Source of the DNA: Nocardioides palaemonis
GTDB taxonomy: Bacteria; Actinomycetota; Actinomycetes; Propionibacteriales; Nocardioidaceae
Assembly: GCF_018275325.1 (NCBI RefSeq)
Contig: NZ_JAGVQR010000001.1
Location: 1,054,001 to 1,118,000 of the forward strand
Reading direction: 5' to 3'
Length of the DNA stretch: 64,000 nucleotides
The notes beneath the pieces were generated by a model, which saw only the letters and a list, made by a program, of their open reading frames with translations, was not told the DNA's origin and ran no database searches. The translations under genes were made by a program, and so were the position numbers. Position 1 is the stretch's first letter. Every line of letters begins with the position of its first letter. Shown piece after piece: positions 27,051-37,280 of this stretch.

Positions 27051-28298
27051 TCAGCCGGAGTGGGTCAGCACGCCGTAGCGCCCACGGCTGGCCAGCGCCC
27101 AGCGCGAGACCGGGACCGAGGCGAGCGCGATCGCGAGCATCAGGCCGGCCAGCACCAGCCAGCCGACCTCGCCGAGGTCGACGCAGAGGTACGTCACGAC
27201 CGGCGGGCCGATCACCGCGACCACGCTGAAGCCGAGGCCGGCGAAGCCCTGGTACTGGCCCTGCTTCTCGTGCGGCGCCAGGCCCATCTGCAGGCCCCAC
27301 TGGCCACCGGAGCCGATCATCTCGCCGACGACGTGGACCAGTGAGCCGACGACGAGCACGACGATCGCGACGGTCGCGTCGCCGCGGTCGGCGAGCGCCA
27401 CGATCGCGAAGCCGGCGGCGATCCACACCGCGCCGCGCACGAGGGCGCGCGCACCCGCCTCGACCGAGTCGGCGCGCTGCGAGAGCCGGACCTGGAAGAG
27501 CGCGACGCACGCGGTGTTGAGGATGAGCAGGATCGCCACCATCACCGGTGGCGCCTCGGTGCGCTGGGAGATGTAGAGCGCGAGGCCGATGTCCATGACG
27601 AAGAAGTGCACCGCGAACAGGCCGGTGATCGCCGTCACGACGACGTACGGCACGTCGCGGAGCACGGCCAGGCGCGGCTCGCCCTCGATCCGGACGTAGG
27701 GCGGGAGGTCGGGCAGGCGGGTGGTGTTCCACGCCGCGAAGGCGGTGAAGACCGCGTTGAGCACGAAGACCGAGACGTAGGCCCACGCCTCGTCGATCAC
27801 CAGGGCAGCCCCGCCGAAGACCGACCCGAGGCCGATCGCGGTGTTGGTGACCGCGCGGAGGTAGGCCTTGAACAGCACGCCGCGTCCGCCGGTCGCCAGC
27901 TGCGCGATGACGCCCTGCTGCACCGATCCGGCCGACCGCTCGAAGAGGGCCAGCAGGCCGAGCAGCAGGGCCAGCTGCCACGGCGAGCGGGCCAGCACCG
28001 GCAGCGCGCTGGTGGCCGCCGCGCCGACCATGGCCCAGGTCAGCACCCGCCGCGGGCCGCGCGTGTCACCGAGGTGCCCGGCCGGCACCTGGACCACGAT
28101 GCCCACGACCGCCGCCACCGACATCGCGAGCGCCACCTCGGCGGCGGAGAAGCCGACCTGGCGGGTGAAGTAGAGGGCGCTCGTGGTCATCACCGCACCG
28201 GCGCCGAAACGGTTGGCGAACGACCCCAGCGCCAGCACCCGCAGGTCGCGCTCGAGCGGGATGCCGTGCCGGGTCAGCGGCGGCGGGACGACGGACAT
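27051..28298 (-). CDS. MFS transporter
   Basis: 415 residues with about 12 membrane segments; LALGSFANRFGAGAVMTTSALYF at the start and the MFS A-loop QVPAGHLGDTRGPRRVLTW near residue 70. The late motif HEKQGQYQGFAGLGFSV is common in actinobacterial exporters of this branch. The start is at 28298, not the longer upstream frame. A perfect palindrome lies 16 bases upstream, so a ligand-responsive repressor encoded elsewhere probably controls it. It converges with the NUDIX-DUF429 gene. Confidence 0.88.
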   Translation of the reverse strand: MSVVPPPLTRHGIPLERDLRVLALGSFANRFGAGAVMTTSALYFTRQVGFSAAEVALAMSVAAVVGIVVQVPAGHLGDTRGPRRVLTWAMVGAAATSALPVLARSPWQLALLLGLLALFERSAGSVQQGVIAQLATGGRGVLFKAYLRAVTNTAIGLGSVFGGAALVIDEAWAYVSVFVLNAVFTAFAAWNTTRLPDLPPYVRIEGEPRLAVLRDVPYVVVTAITGLFAVHFFVMDIGLALYISQRTEAPPVMVAILLILNTACVALFQVRLSQRADSVEAGARALVRGAVWIAAGFAIVALADRGDATVAIVVLVVGSLVHVVGEMIGSGGQWGLQMGLAPHEKQGQYQGFAGLGFSVVAVIGPPVVTYLCVDLGEVGWLVLAGLMLAIALASVPVSRWALASRGRYGVLTHSG

Positions 28299-28313
28299 GC
28301 ATACCCCCAGAAC

Positions 28314-28327
28314 TCTTGACGTCAAGA
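28314..28327. promoter_or_regulatory. TCTTGACGTCAAGA palindrome
   Basis: A perfect 14-base palindrome between the divergent MFS and M67 genes. The core TTGACGTCAA is a form often bound by MarR-type repressors of transporters. No regulator gene is adjacent, so the protein that binds it is unknown. Confidence 0.65.
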
Positions 28328-28382
28328 TTTATCTGGTGGGACGTGGTCCGGTCAACTCGCTTCCGCGACCTACACTCGCCGC

Positions 28383-28819
28383 GTGCTGACCATCCCCCAG
28401 GACATCCACGACGCGATCGTCGCGCACGCCCGCCGCGACCACCCCGACGAGGCCTGCGGCGTCGTCGCGGGCCCCGAGGGCAGCGACCGTCCCGAGCGGT
28501 TCATCCCGATGGTCAACGCCGCCGGCAGCCCGACGTTCTACGAGTTCGACTCCACCGAGCTGCTCGCGCTCTACAAGGACATGGACGCGCGCGACGAGGA
28601 GCCGGTGGTCGTCTACCACTCCCACACCGCCACCGAGGCCTATCCCAGCCGCACCGACATCGGGCTGGCCAGCGAGCCGAACGCCCACTACGTGCTCGTC
28701 AGCACACGCGAGGGCGGGAATAGTGACGGCCCGGTGGAGTTCAGGTCCTACAGAATCATCGACGGAGTCGTGACCGAAGAGGACGTCACGATCACGCCTA
28801 CAGAGAAGAGCACCCCCTG

Positions 28820-28820
<1 letters not shown>
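28383..28820 (+). CDS. mec: M67-family (JAMM) metallopeptidase, Mec+ type
   Basis: 145 residues from a GTG. The JAMM zinc motif is complete: Glu in PDEACGVVAG, then HSHTATEAYPSRTDI with both His, Ser and Asp. In Mycobacterium tuberculosis the homologue Mec+ cuts cysteine off the CysO-cysteine adduct made by CysM. The next two genes are the sulfur-carrier and CysM, so the pathway assignment is firm. TACACT (28371-28376) lies 6 bases before the start (leaderless). Confidence 0.93.
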
Positions 28821-30056
<1,236 letters not shown>

Positions 30057-30066
30057 GGCGTGTCTC

Positions 30067-30600
30067 TTAAGTCGCGAGCCAGATGGTGATGGCTCGTAGG
30101 ACGACCGCTCCTCGGTAGACGGTTGCGAGCTTGTCGTAGCGGGTGGCGATCCCGCGCCATTGCTTGTGGTCGTTGAAGGACCGTTCGATGACGTTGCGTC
30201 CCTTGTAGGTCTTGGCGTCGAAGCCTGGAGGCCTGCCGCCCGCGGATCCGCGGTTCTTGCGGTGCCGGATCTGATCGGAGGGCTGCGGGATCACGGCTTT
30301 GATCCCGCGGGTGCGGAGCTCGGTCCGGATCGCGCGGGAGGAGTACGCCTTGTCGCCCAGCAGTGCATCGGGGCGGGTCCGGGGACGGCCTGGTCCGAGG
30401 CGCTTGATCGCGAGCTGTGCCAGCATCGGTTTCAGCATTGGCGAGTCGCCGGCTTGGCCGGGCGTCAGGTTGACCACGAGTGGTCGTCCGCGGCCGTCGA
30501 CGAGTTGATGGATCTTCGTCGACAAGCCTCCGCGAGAACGGCCCAGGGCGTGATCGGGTGGTTCTTCCCGCGGATTCTTGTAGTTCGAATCAGCCCCCTG
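30067..30600 (-). CDS. IS transposase, C-terminal frame (OrfB)
   Basis: The frame is open from 30600; the first ATG/GTG-type start is at 30525 but the homology begins before it (GADSNYKNPREE...HALGRSRGGLSTKIHQLVDG). It holds the second Asp (ALLGDKAYSSRAIR) and the Glu (NVIERSFNDHKQWRGIATRYDK) of the DDE catalytic triad. It is expected to be made only as a fusion with OrfA by a +1 shift in ACAGGGGGCTGA just before the OrfA stop. The stop codon lies inside the left terminal repeat. Confidence 0.85.
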   Translation of the reverse strand, partial: QGADSNYKNPREEPPDHALGRSRGGLSTKIHQLVDGRGRPLVVNLTPGQAGDSPMLKPMLAQLAIKRLGPGRPRTRPDALLGDKAYSSRAIRTELRTRGIKAVIPQPSDQIRHRKNRGSAGGRPPGFDAKTYKGRNVIERSFNDHKQWRGIATRYDKLATVYRGAVVLRAITIWLAT

Positions 30601-30982
30601 TGTCGTGCTTGGCGCGGCGGCCGGCGGGCTCCTCGACGCGGCGCAGGGTGGTGGCGTGCTGGTGGGCGCGGTTGATGGTGGAGTCCACGCTGACCATCCA
30701 GTCGATGTCGCCTGCGGCGTCTGCCTCGGCGAGGAGGCGGGCGTGGATCTTGTCCCATGTGCCGTCGGTGGAGAAGCGGTGGTGGCGCTTCCACACCGTT
30801 TGCCATGGCCCGAAGGATGACGGGAGATCGCGCCATGCGATGCCGGTGCGGAAGCGGTAGATCACGCCCTCGACGACCTGGCGGTGGTCGCGGAAGGGCC
30901 GGGACTTCACGCCGTCCGTCGACGGCATGAACGGCGCGATCCGCTCCCACTGAGCGTCGGTCAGGACCCGTTCGCGAGACAT
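30590..30982 (-). CDS. IS transposase, N-terminal frame (OrfA)
   Basis: 130 residues. The DUF4096-type DNA-binding start (LTDAQWERIAPFMPS, VVEGVIYRFRTGIAWRDLPSSFGPWQTVWKRHHRF) is followed by the first catalytic Asp in WMVSVDSTINRAHQH. It ends at a TGA (30592-30590) right after a G5 run where the frame must change by +1 to continue into OrfB. OrfA alone lacks two catalytic residues. Confidence 0.88.
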   Translation of the reverse strand: MSRERVLTDAQWERIAPFMPSTDGVKSRPFRDHRQVVEGVIYRFRTGIAWRDLPSSFGPWQTVWKRHHRFSTDGTWDKIHARLLAEADAAGDIDWMVSVDSTINRAHQHATTLRRVEEPAGRRAKHDTGG

Positions 30983-31074
30983 GACCGCATCAAAACAGCC
31001 CTACCAGCCCGGACTTGGGAGACACGCCCTAGGACGCGACCCCACGACCGACTCCGGGGCCCTACGCTCGCCCC

Positions 31075-31701
31075 ATGACCCGCGCCCCCCGGGCGGTCCT
31101 CGTGCTGGCCGCGCTCGTCCTGTCCCTCCTGCCGGTCGCGGCGACCGCCGACGCCGGTCATCGCACGACCGTCGACGAGCCGCAGACGGGCGAGGGCTAC
31201 GGCCAGCCCGTACGCCGCCGCGTGACGTACTCCGTGACCACCCGCGGCCGGATCACCACCTCGCTGGCGGTGTTCCGCCGCCAGGCCCAGCAGACCTTCG
31301 ACGACCCGCGCGGCTGGCGGTGGGCAGGCGTGGAGTTCCGCCGGGTGCCGCGCGGGGGCGACTTCACGCTCGTGCTGTCGTCCGCCGCGCTCGTGCCGTC
31401 GTTCTCGTCGAGCTGCTCGTCGATGTGGTCGTGCCGGGTCGGTCGCTACGTGATCATCAACCAGGAGCGGTGGAAGCACGCCTCGCCGGCGTGGAACGCC
31501 GCCCGCCGCTCGCTGCGCGACTACCGCCACATGGTCGTCAACCACGAGACCGGCCACTGGCTCGGCCGCGGCCACGCGTCCTGCCCACCCGGGGGCGGGC
31601 CGGCGCCGGTGATGATGCAGCAGTCCAAGGGCACCGGCGCCTGCCGGTTCAACCCGTGGCCGCTGGACGGGGAGGCAGCGGCGGTCAGGGGGCGGCGGTG
31701 A
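31075..31701 (+). CDS. Secreted DUF3152 zinc-metallopeptidase-like protein
   Basis: 208 residues. A signal peptide (about 1-27) is followed by a DUF3152 domain with RVTYSVTTRGRI and AQQTFDDPRGW. The motif NHETGHWLGRGHASC near residue 160 is an extended HExxHxxxxxH zinc site as in metzincins; four Cys suggest disulfides. Proteolysis outside the cell is likely, but no substrate is known. TACGCT (31063-31068) lies 6 bases before the ATG (leaderless). The 3' end overlaps the convergent phosphodiesterase by 17 bases. Confidence 0.85.
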   Translation: MTRAPRAVLVLAALVLSLLPVAATADAGHRTTVDEPQTGEGYGQPVRRRVTYSVTTRGRITTSLAVFRRQAQQTFDDPRGWRWAGVEFRRVPRGGDFTLVLSSAALVPSFSSSCSSMWSCRVGRYVIINQERWKHASPAWNAARRSLRDYRHMVVNHETGHWLGRGHASCPPGGGPAPVMMQQSKGTGACRFNPWPLDGEAAAVRGRR

Positions 31702-32743
31702 GCCGCAGGTCCTGGTCGACGTCGTGCTCGCTGTCGGGCACGGCCGGCAGGTCGAGCAGGTCGAGGGCGAGGTTGGCGACCATCCCGTTGCGCACCGGCT
31801 GGCGGCGCTGGGTGTAGGTGGTGCGGCGCTTGCCGGGGTTCTTGTAGGCCGGGTTGATCTCGTAGAGGTCGACGCCCCGGTCGACGGCGGAGCCGCGCGC
31901 CATGAAGACGATGCGGTAGTTGTCGAGCTCGCGCACGTCGCTGTGCGACGGGCCGTGGCCGCCGTGGTCGCTGGTCAGGATGATCGTGGTGCCGGCCTTG
32001 CGCGCGGGGTCGGCGTTGACGGCCTTCACGACGCGGCCGACGAGCTTGTCCGACCGGCGCACGGCCCGGAGGTACTGCTTCGACATCCAGCCGTGCTCGT
32101 GGCCCGCGGCGTCGGGCGGCGAGAGGTGGAGGAAGCGGAAGTCGCGCTCGGTGGCGAGGTCGTCGACGAGCTGGTCGACGAGGGCCGAGTTGTCCAGGTC
32201 GATCACGGTGCGGTCGATGGCGTCGGGCCACGAGCGGTCCCACAGGCTGAACTTGGTCTTCGCCGCGAACAGCGCGGTGGAGCCGCCGGCGTCGTGGACG
32301 GCGGTGAAGACCGACCCGACGTCGTGCCCGGCCGCGGCCTGCACGGTGGGCGGGGTGAGCCGGTCGTCGTTCCACGTCACGCCGTGGCCGCCGGTGGCGG
32401 CCTCGATGCGACGCCCGGTGACCATGCCGGTGTGGTTGGGCAGGGTGACGGTCATCTCCCGCTCGGTGCGGGCGTTGGTCGTCGAGGCGCCGGCGCGCAT
32501 GAAGCGGTAGAGGTTCGGCAGCTGCTTGCGCCCGAGCTTCTCCACCGCCGCCACGCTCATGCCGTCGATCGAGATGGCGAGCACCGAGTCGGAGTCGCCG
32601 ACCAGGTCGCGCGACGCCTGCTCGACCACCCGCGGGGCGGGTCCGGCATCGGGGTCGCTGGAGGCGGGGCCGCCCACCAGGACGACGCCGGCGCCGGCCA
32701 GCAGGGAGAGGGCGGTCGTGGCCACGAGGTGTCGACGGTTCAC
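31685..32743 (-). CDS. Exported alkaline-phosphatase-superfamily phosphodiesterase
   Basis: 352 residues from a GTG. An N-terminal signal or anchor (LVATTALSLLAGAGVVLVGG) precedes a nucleotide pyrophosphatase/phosphodiesterase domain: metal Asp in LAISIDGMSVAAV, the nucleophile region MTVTLPNHTGMVTGRR (Thr/Asn), HLSPPDAAGHEHGW and LTSDHGGHGPSHSD with the metal His/Asp ligands. The enzyme hydrolyses phosphate mono- or diesters outside the membrane; substrate unknown. TAGGGT (32755-32750) precedes the start by 6 bases. Confidence 0.88.
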   Translation of the reverse strand: MNRRHLVATTALSLLAGAGVVLVGGPASSDPDAGPAPRVVEQASRDLVGDSDSVLAISIDGMSVAAVEKLGRKQLPNLYRFMRAGASTTNARTEREMTVTLPNHTGMVTGRRIEAATGGHGVTWNDDRLTPPTVQAAAGHDVGSVFTAVHDAGGSTALFAAKTKFSLWDRSWPDAIDRTVIDLDNSALVDQLVDDLATERDFRFLHLSPPDAAGHEHGWMSKQYLRAVRRSDKLVGRVVKAVNADPARKAGTTIILTSDHGGHGPSHSDVRELDNYRIVFMARGSAVDRGVDLYEINPAYKNPGKRRTTYTQRRQPVRNGMVANLALDLLDLPAVPDSEHDVDQDLRLTAAP

Positions 32744-32847
32744 CGCTCGACCCTAACCCGAGGGTGGCGGTCGCCACCGGCGGTGTGACCGGACCGACGT
32801 CGCGGACCGCGTGACCCCGGACCGGCCGTTCGCCTAGCCTCTGACCT

Positions 32848-33666
32848 GTGCCGACCCCCTCCGCCGACGCCGACGCCCCGATCGGCATCTTCGACTCCGG
32901 GTTCGGCGGCCTGACGGTCGCGCGCTCCGTGATCGACCAGCTGCCCCACGAGTCGGTCGTCTACCTCGGCGACACCGCCCGCCAGCCCTACGGCCAGAAG
33001 CCGATCGGCGAGGTGCGCGAGTACGCCCTCGAGTGCCTCGACCACCTCTACGACCAGGGCGTGAAGGCGCTCGTCATCGCGTGCAACTCCGCCAGCGCGG
33101 CGATGCTGCGCGACGCCCGCGAGCGCTACGACGTGCCGGTCGTCGAGGTGATCCTCCCTGCCGCGCGGCGGGCGGCCGCCGCGACCCGCAACAGCCGCGT
33201 CGGCGTGATCTGCACGCGCGCGACCGCGAGCTCGATGGCCTACGACGACGCGTTCGCCGCCGCGCCCCAGATCGACCTGCACATCCGCGCCTGCCCGAGC
33301 TTCGTCGACTTCGTCGAGCAGGGCGTCACCGGCGGCGACGAGCTGCTCGCCGCGGCCCACGACTACCTCGACCCGCTGGTCGAGGCGGAGGTCGACACCC
33401 TCGTCCTCGGGTGCACCCACTACCCGCTGCTGACCGGCGTCATCTCCTACGTCATGGGCGACGCCGTCACGCTCGTGAGCTCGGCGGAGGAGAGCGCCAA
33501 GGACGTCTACAAGATGCTCGTCCGCACCGGGCTGATGCGCGCCGGCGGCGACCCGGCCTACACGTTCTCCACCACCGGCAGCCCGGAGGACTTCGCCACC
33601 GTCGGCCGGCGCTTCCTGGGCTCCGAGCTGCTGAGCGCCACGCAGTTCGCCGGGGGCCTGCGGTGA
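32848..33666 (+). CDS. murI: Glutamate racemase
   Basis: 272 residues, normal length. It makes D-glutamate for peptidoglycan. The two catalytic Cys are in [12 protein letters not shown] and [11 protein letters not shown], with [17 protein letters not shown] and [11 protein letters not shown] completing the active site. The GTG start has TAGCCT 7 bases upstream (32835-32840). The stop overlaps the next start by GTGA; murI followed by an MBL gene and nearby rph-rdgB is a conserved actinobacterial neighbourhood. Confidence 0.96.
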   Translation: MPTPSADADAPIGIFDSGFGGLTVARSVIDQLPHESVVYLGDTARQPYGQKPIGEVREYALECLDHLYDQGVKALVIACNSASAAMLRDARERYDVPVVEVILPAARRAAAATRNSRVGVICTRATASSMAYDDAFAAAPQIDLHIRACPSFVDFVEQGVTGGDELLAAAHDYLDPLVEAEVDTLVLGCTHYPLLTGVISYVMGDAVTLVSSAEESAKDVYKMLVRTGLMRAGGDPAYTFSTTGSPEDFATVGRRFLGSELLSATQFAGGLR

Positions 33667-34457
33667 GCGCGCCCGGGCTGCGGCTGACCGTCGTCGGCTG
33701 CTCCGGCTCCTACCCCGGTCCGGACTCGCCCGCGAGCTCGTACCTCCTGGAGGCCGACCACACCGACGCGGCCGGGCAGACCCGGACCTGGCGGATCCTG
33801 GTCGACCTCGGCAACGGCGCGCTCGGCCAGCTGCACCGCTACGTCGACCCGCTCGCGGTCGACGCCGTGTTCGTCAGCCATCTGCACGCCGACCACTGCC
33901 TCGACCTGTGCGGCTACTACGTGATGCGCAAGTACCACCCCACGGGGCCGCAGCCGCGCATCCCGGTCTGGGGTCCCGCCGGCACCGCGGAGCGGATGGC
34001 GCGGGCCTACGACCTGCCGGCCGACCCCGGCATGACCGAGGAGTTCGACTTCCGCGAGCACCCCGACCCCGCGACCGCCGTCGAGGTAGGCCCGTTCCGC
34101 GTCGAGGCCCACGAGGTGGTGCACCCGGTCGTGGCGTACGCCCTGCGGATCGGCGCGAACGGCCGCACCCTCGTCTACTCCGGCGACACCGGCCCGTGCC
34201 CGGCGCTCGACCGCGTCGCGCAGGGCGCCGACCTGCTGCTGGCCGAGGCGTCCTTCGAGTCGCGCGCCGACAACCCGCCGGACCTGCACCTGACCGGCTC
34301 GGACTGCGGGCGCACCGCCGGGGTGGCCGGCGTCGGTCGGCTGGTGCTGACCCACGTGCCGCCGTGGCACGACCCCGCGGTCGCGGAGGCCGAGGCGCGC
34401 GCGACCTGGGACGGGCCGGTCGAGCTGGCGCGCGCGGGCGCGACGTACGACGTCTGA
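33663..34457 (+). CDS. MBL-fold metallohydrolase (RNase Z-like)
   Basis: 264 residues from the GTG overlapping the murI stop. The metallo-beta-lactamase metal motif is [11 protein letters not shown], with later ligands in [24 protein letters not shown] and [11 protein letters not shown]. It belongs to the branch related to RNase Z and cyclic-phosphodiesterases, and is co-transcribed with murI in many actinobacteria. Substrate is unknown. Confidence 0.88.
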   Translation: MSAPGLRLTVVGCSGSYPGPDSPASSYLLEADHTDAAGQTRTWRILVDLGNGALGQLHRYVDPLAVDAVFVSHLHADHCLDLCGYYVMRKYHPTGPQPRIPVWGPAGTAERMARAYDLPADPGMTEEFDFREHPDPATAVEVGPFRVEAHEVVHPVVAYALRIGANGRTLVYSGDTGPCPALDRVAQGADLLLAEASFESRADNPPDLHLTGSDCGRTAGVAGVGRLVLTHVPPWHDPAVAEAEARATWDGPVELARAGATYDV

Positions 34458-34461
34458 CGCC

Positions 34462-34482
34462 CCGCCGGCCCTCGGCCGGCGG
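34462..34482. terminator. Bidirectional hairpin between MBL gene and response regulator
   Basis: CCGCCGGCC (34462-34470) pairs perfectly with GGCCGGCGG (34474-34482) around a CTC loop in the 35-base gap between convergent genes. Confidence 0.7.
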
Positions 34483-34492
34483 AGACGGAGGC

Positions 34493-35143
34493 TCAGACGA
34501 GCCCGGCGTCGTGGACCACCATCGCCACCTGCACGCGGTTGGTGGCGCCGAGCTTGGTGAGCAGCCGCGACACGTGTGACTTCACCGTCGGGATCGACAG
34601 GTAGAGCTCCGCGGCGATCTCGGAGTTGCTGAGCCCGCGGCCCACGCACACCGCGACCTCGAGCTCGCGCTCGGTGAGCACGGTCAGCCGCTGGGCCGCC
34701 ACCGCCGACCGGTCGGAGGACGACCCGCGCCGCAGTCGGGAGACCAGGCTGCGGGTGGCCGACGGCGACATCATCGCGTCGCCGGCTGCGACCGTACGGA
34801 TCGCGCCGACGATGTCGCCGGGCGGCGTGTCCTTGAGCAGGAAGCCGTCGGCCCCCGAGGCCACGGCGCTGACCACGTGCTCGTCGGCGTCGAACGTCGT
34901 GAGCACCACCACGGACGGCGGCGACTCGCGGGAGTGGATGTGCCGGGTGGCCTCGAGCCCGTCCATGCCGGGCATCCGGATGTCCATCAGGACGACGTCG
35001 GGGTCGAGCGCGGCGACCAGGTCGACGCCGGTCTGGCCGTCGCCGGCCTCGCCGACGACCTCGATGTCCGTCTGCCCGCCGAGCATGAGCGACAGCGCCG
35101 AGCGCACGAGGGGGTCGTCGTCGACGAGCAGGACCCGGATCAC
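34493..35143 (-). CDS. NarL/LuxR-family response regulator
   Basis: 216 residues. The receiver domain (about 1-120) has the acidic pocket VLLVDDDPLV, phospho-acceptor Asp in DVVLMDIRMPGMDG, the Thr in VVLTTFDA and Lys in FLLKDTPP. The C-terminal LuxR helix-turn-helix is LTERELEVAVCVGRGLSNSEIAAELYLSIPTVKSHVSRLL. The GTG start overlaps the histidine-kinase stop by GTGA, so kinase and regulator are coupled. Targets are unknown. Confidence 0.94.
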   Translation of the reverse strand: MIRVLLVDDDPLVRSALSLMLGGQTDIEVVGEAGDGQTGVDLVAALDPDVVLMDIRMPGMDGLEATRHIHSRESPPSVVVLTTFDADEHVVSAVASGADGFLLKDTPPGDIVGAIRTVAAGDAMMSPSATRSLVSRLRRGSSSDRSAVAAQRLTVLTERELEVAVCVGRGLSNSEIAAELYLSIPTVKSHVSRLLTKLGATNRVQVAMVVHDAGLV

Positions 35144-36303
35144 GCCGCCCACGGTAGCCACGCCTCCAGCACGAAGGTCGAACCGTCTGTGTGCTGGTCC
35201 AGCCGGCCGCCACGCAGCTCGGCGCGCTCGCGCAGCCCGACCAGCCCGAGCCCGGCTCCCGGGGCGGCCGACGAGCGGTGCGCCACGGCGTTGGCCAGCC
35301 GCACCGTGATGCCGCTGCGGGGGTCGCCGCTCGAGCGGATCGCGACGACGCTCCCGGGAGCGTGCTTGCGGGCGTTGGTGATGCCCTCCTGCACGATGCG
35401 GTAGACCGTGCGGCCGGTCGCCGGCGGGACCGGCGTGGAGCGGTCGACGTCGTCGGCGAAGTCGACGTCGAGCCCCAGCGTGCGTGCCTCCGCGACGAGC
35501 GTCGCGATGTCGCCGTAGGTCGGCTGGGGCTGTGCGGGCTGCGACCCGTGGCCGTCCTCGCGCAGCACGCCGAGGACGTCGCGCAGCTCGCGCAGGGCGT
35601 CGTTGGCCTGCCCCTGGATCTGCTCGAGGCCGGCGCGCAGCCGGGTGACGTCGAGGTCGTCGCGGAACGCCAGCGCTCCCGCGTGCATCGACACCTGGGT
35701 GATGCGGTGGGCGAGCACGTCGTGCATCTCGCGCGCGATGCGCGCGCGCTCGGTGGTGCGCGCCTGGGCCAGGCGCAGGTCCTGCTCGGTCTCGGCCCGC
35801 TCGGCACGGCGGCGCAGGTTCCACATCAGCTCGCGGCGCGACCCGAGGTAGAGGCCCCAGCCCATCATCGCCGCGTTGACGGCGAGCACGACGAGGACGG
35901 AGATCGTCGGGTCGCTGCGTGCGAACGGGGCGACCATCGCGTAGGTCTGGGCCGCCACGACGTTGACCACGCCCACCAGCGCGACCTGCCAGACCACGCG
36001 TCGGGTGGCGACGGAGACCGCGGCCAGGGTGGCCGGACCCGCAGCGATGCCGGACAGCGCGCTCATGACCGCGACGGTGACCGCGACCGGCACCGGGGCG
36101 GCGCGCCGGAACCAGACCGCGACATAGGACGCGACCCCCAGGGCGAGCTCGACGGTGAACAGCCCGGGCTGCTCGCGCCACTCGGCGGCGGCGACCGGAC
36201 CCCACACGATCGCGGAGATCAGCCCGCAGAGGGCGTAGCGCCAGGCGTGCGACCACCGGGTCAGCGCAGGCTGCGTCTCGGCGGGCTCGGGGCGGGGGTC
36301 CAC
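35140..36303 (-). CDS. Sensor histidine kinase of the NarL/LuxR partner type
   Basis: 387 residues from a GTG at 36303; the frame is open further upstream but without a better start. About five membrane segments fill residues 18-150 (YALCGLISAIVWGPVAA, LALGVASYVAVWF, VPVAVTVAVMSALSGI and others). The HisKA_3 H-box RARIAREMHDVLAHRITQV carries the phosphorylated His, and the HATPase has RTVYRIVQEGITNARKHAPG and GAGLGLVGLRERAELRGG. There is no large extracellular sensor domain, so the signal is probably sensed in or near the membrane. Confidence 0.92.
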   Translation of the reverse strand: MDPRPEPAETQPALTRWSHAWRYALCGLISAIVWGPVAAAEWREQPGLFTVELALGVASYVAVWFRRAAPVPVAVTVAVMSALSGIAAGPATLAAVSVATRRVVWQVALVGVVNVVAAQTYAMVAPFARSDPTISVLVVLAVNAAMMGWGLYLGSRRELMWNLRRRAERAETEQDLRLAQARTTERARIAREMHDVLAHRITQVSMHAGALAFRDDLDVTRLRAGLEQIQGQANDALRELRDVLGVLREDGHGSQPAQPQPTYGDIATLVAEARTLGLDVDFADDVDRSTPVPPATGRTVYRIVQEGITNARKHAPGSVVAIRSSGDPRSGITVRLANAVAHRSSAAPGAGLGLVGLRERAELRGGRLDQHTDGSTFVLEAWLPWAA

Positions 36304-36472
36304 GCGGTCAGGGTAACCATCGGATTTCCTACTTTCGGCTGATCCGTCCGCATCGCAAGGAGGATGCGCCCGCCCGGGCGGCGGCGCAGGCTGGAGACAC
36401 CGCGTGGGAGGGAGCTCGCGCGGCGTGGGGCCGCGCACCTCTGGTCCCGCACGGGGTAGGGACCTTGCAGTG

Positions 36473-36508
36473 CCGGGTCCGGTGGCTCACGGGGGTTACC
36501 GGACCCGG
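36473..36508. terminator. Inverted repeat upstream of rph
   Basis: CCGGGTCCGGT (36473-36483) and ACCGGACCCGG (36498-36508) form an 11-bp stem around a 14-base loop. It lies in the 236-base gap between the divergent kinase and rph genes, 20 bases ahead of the rph -10. The rest of the gap shows no gene. It could be a regulatory site and not a terminator. Confidence 0.45.
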
Positions 36509-36539
36509 CTCGCTGCCCGTCGACCTCTAGGGTCGTGCC

Positions 36540-37280
36540 ATGACTTCCGGACCCGCCCCCACCCCCCGTGCCGACGGTCGCGCCGACGACGAGCTGCGGC
36601 CGATCACCATCACCCGCCACTGGCTCGACCACGCCGCGGGCTCGGTGCTCGTCGAGTTCGGCGGCACCAAGGTGCTGTGCGCGGCGTCGGCGTCCGAGGG
36701 CGTGCCGCGCTGGCGCAAGGGCTCCGGCCTCGGCTGGGTCACCGCGGAGTACGCGATGCTCCCCGCCGCCACCAACACCCGCTCCGACCGCGAGTCGGTC
36801 AAGGGGCGCATCGGCGGCCGCACCCACGAGATCTCGCGCCTCATCGGCCGCTCGCTGCGCGCCGTCATCGACTACCAGGCGCTCGGCGAGAACACGATCG
36901 TGCTCGACTGCGACGTCCTCCAGGCCGACGGCGGCACCCGCACCGCCGCGATCACCGGGGCCTACGTCGCGCTCGCCGACGCGGTCGCCCACCTGCGCGC
37001 GAGCGGCGCGCTCACCGGAGAGCCGCTCACCGGGTCGGTCGCCGCGGTGAGCGTCGGCATCATCGACGGCGCGCCGCGCCTCGACCTGCCCTACGTCGAG
37101 GACGTGCGCGCCGAGACCGACATGAACGTCGTGATGACCGGCGACGGGAAGTTCGTCGAGGTGCAGGGGACCGCCGAGGGCGCCGCGTTCGACCGCGCCG
37201 AGCTCGACGCTCTGCTCGCGCTCGCCGAGAAGGGCTGCGCCGACCTCACCCGGATGCAGCAGGAGGCGCTGGCGCGATGA
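36540..37280 (+). CDS. rph: Ribonuclease PH
   Basis: 246 residues, full length. It trims tRNA 3' ends by phosphorolysis. Conserved features are [59 protein letters not shown] and the [18 protein letters not shown] catalytic block. TAGGGT (36528-36533) precedes the ATG by 6 bases (leaderless). The stop overlaps rdgB by ATGA. Confidence 0.97.
   Translation: MTSGPAPTPRADGRADDELRPITITRHWLDHAAGSVLVEFGGTKVLCAASASEGVPRWRKGSGLGWVTAEYAMLPAATNTRSDRESVKGRIGGRTHEISRLIGRSLRAVIDYQALGENTIVLDCDVLQADGGTRTAAITGAYVALADAVAHLRASGALTGEPLTGSVAAVSVGIIDGAPRLDLPYVEDVRAETDMNVVMTGDGKFVEVQGTAEGAAFDRAELDALLALAEKGCADLTRMQQEALAR

Noticed and set aside
36473..36508. Strong claim of a terminator before rph
   Set aside because: No plus-strand gene ends here; the neighbouring genes are divergent. 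It is listed only as an inverted repeat of low confidence.
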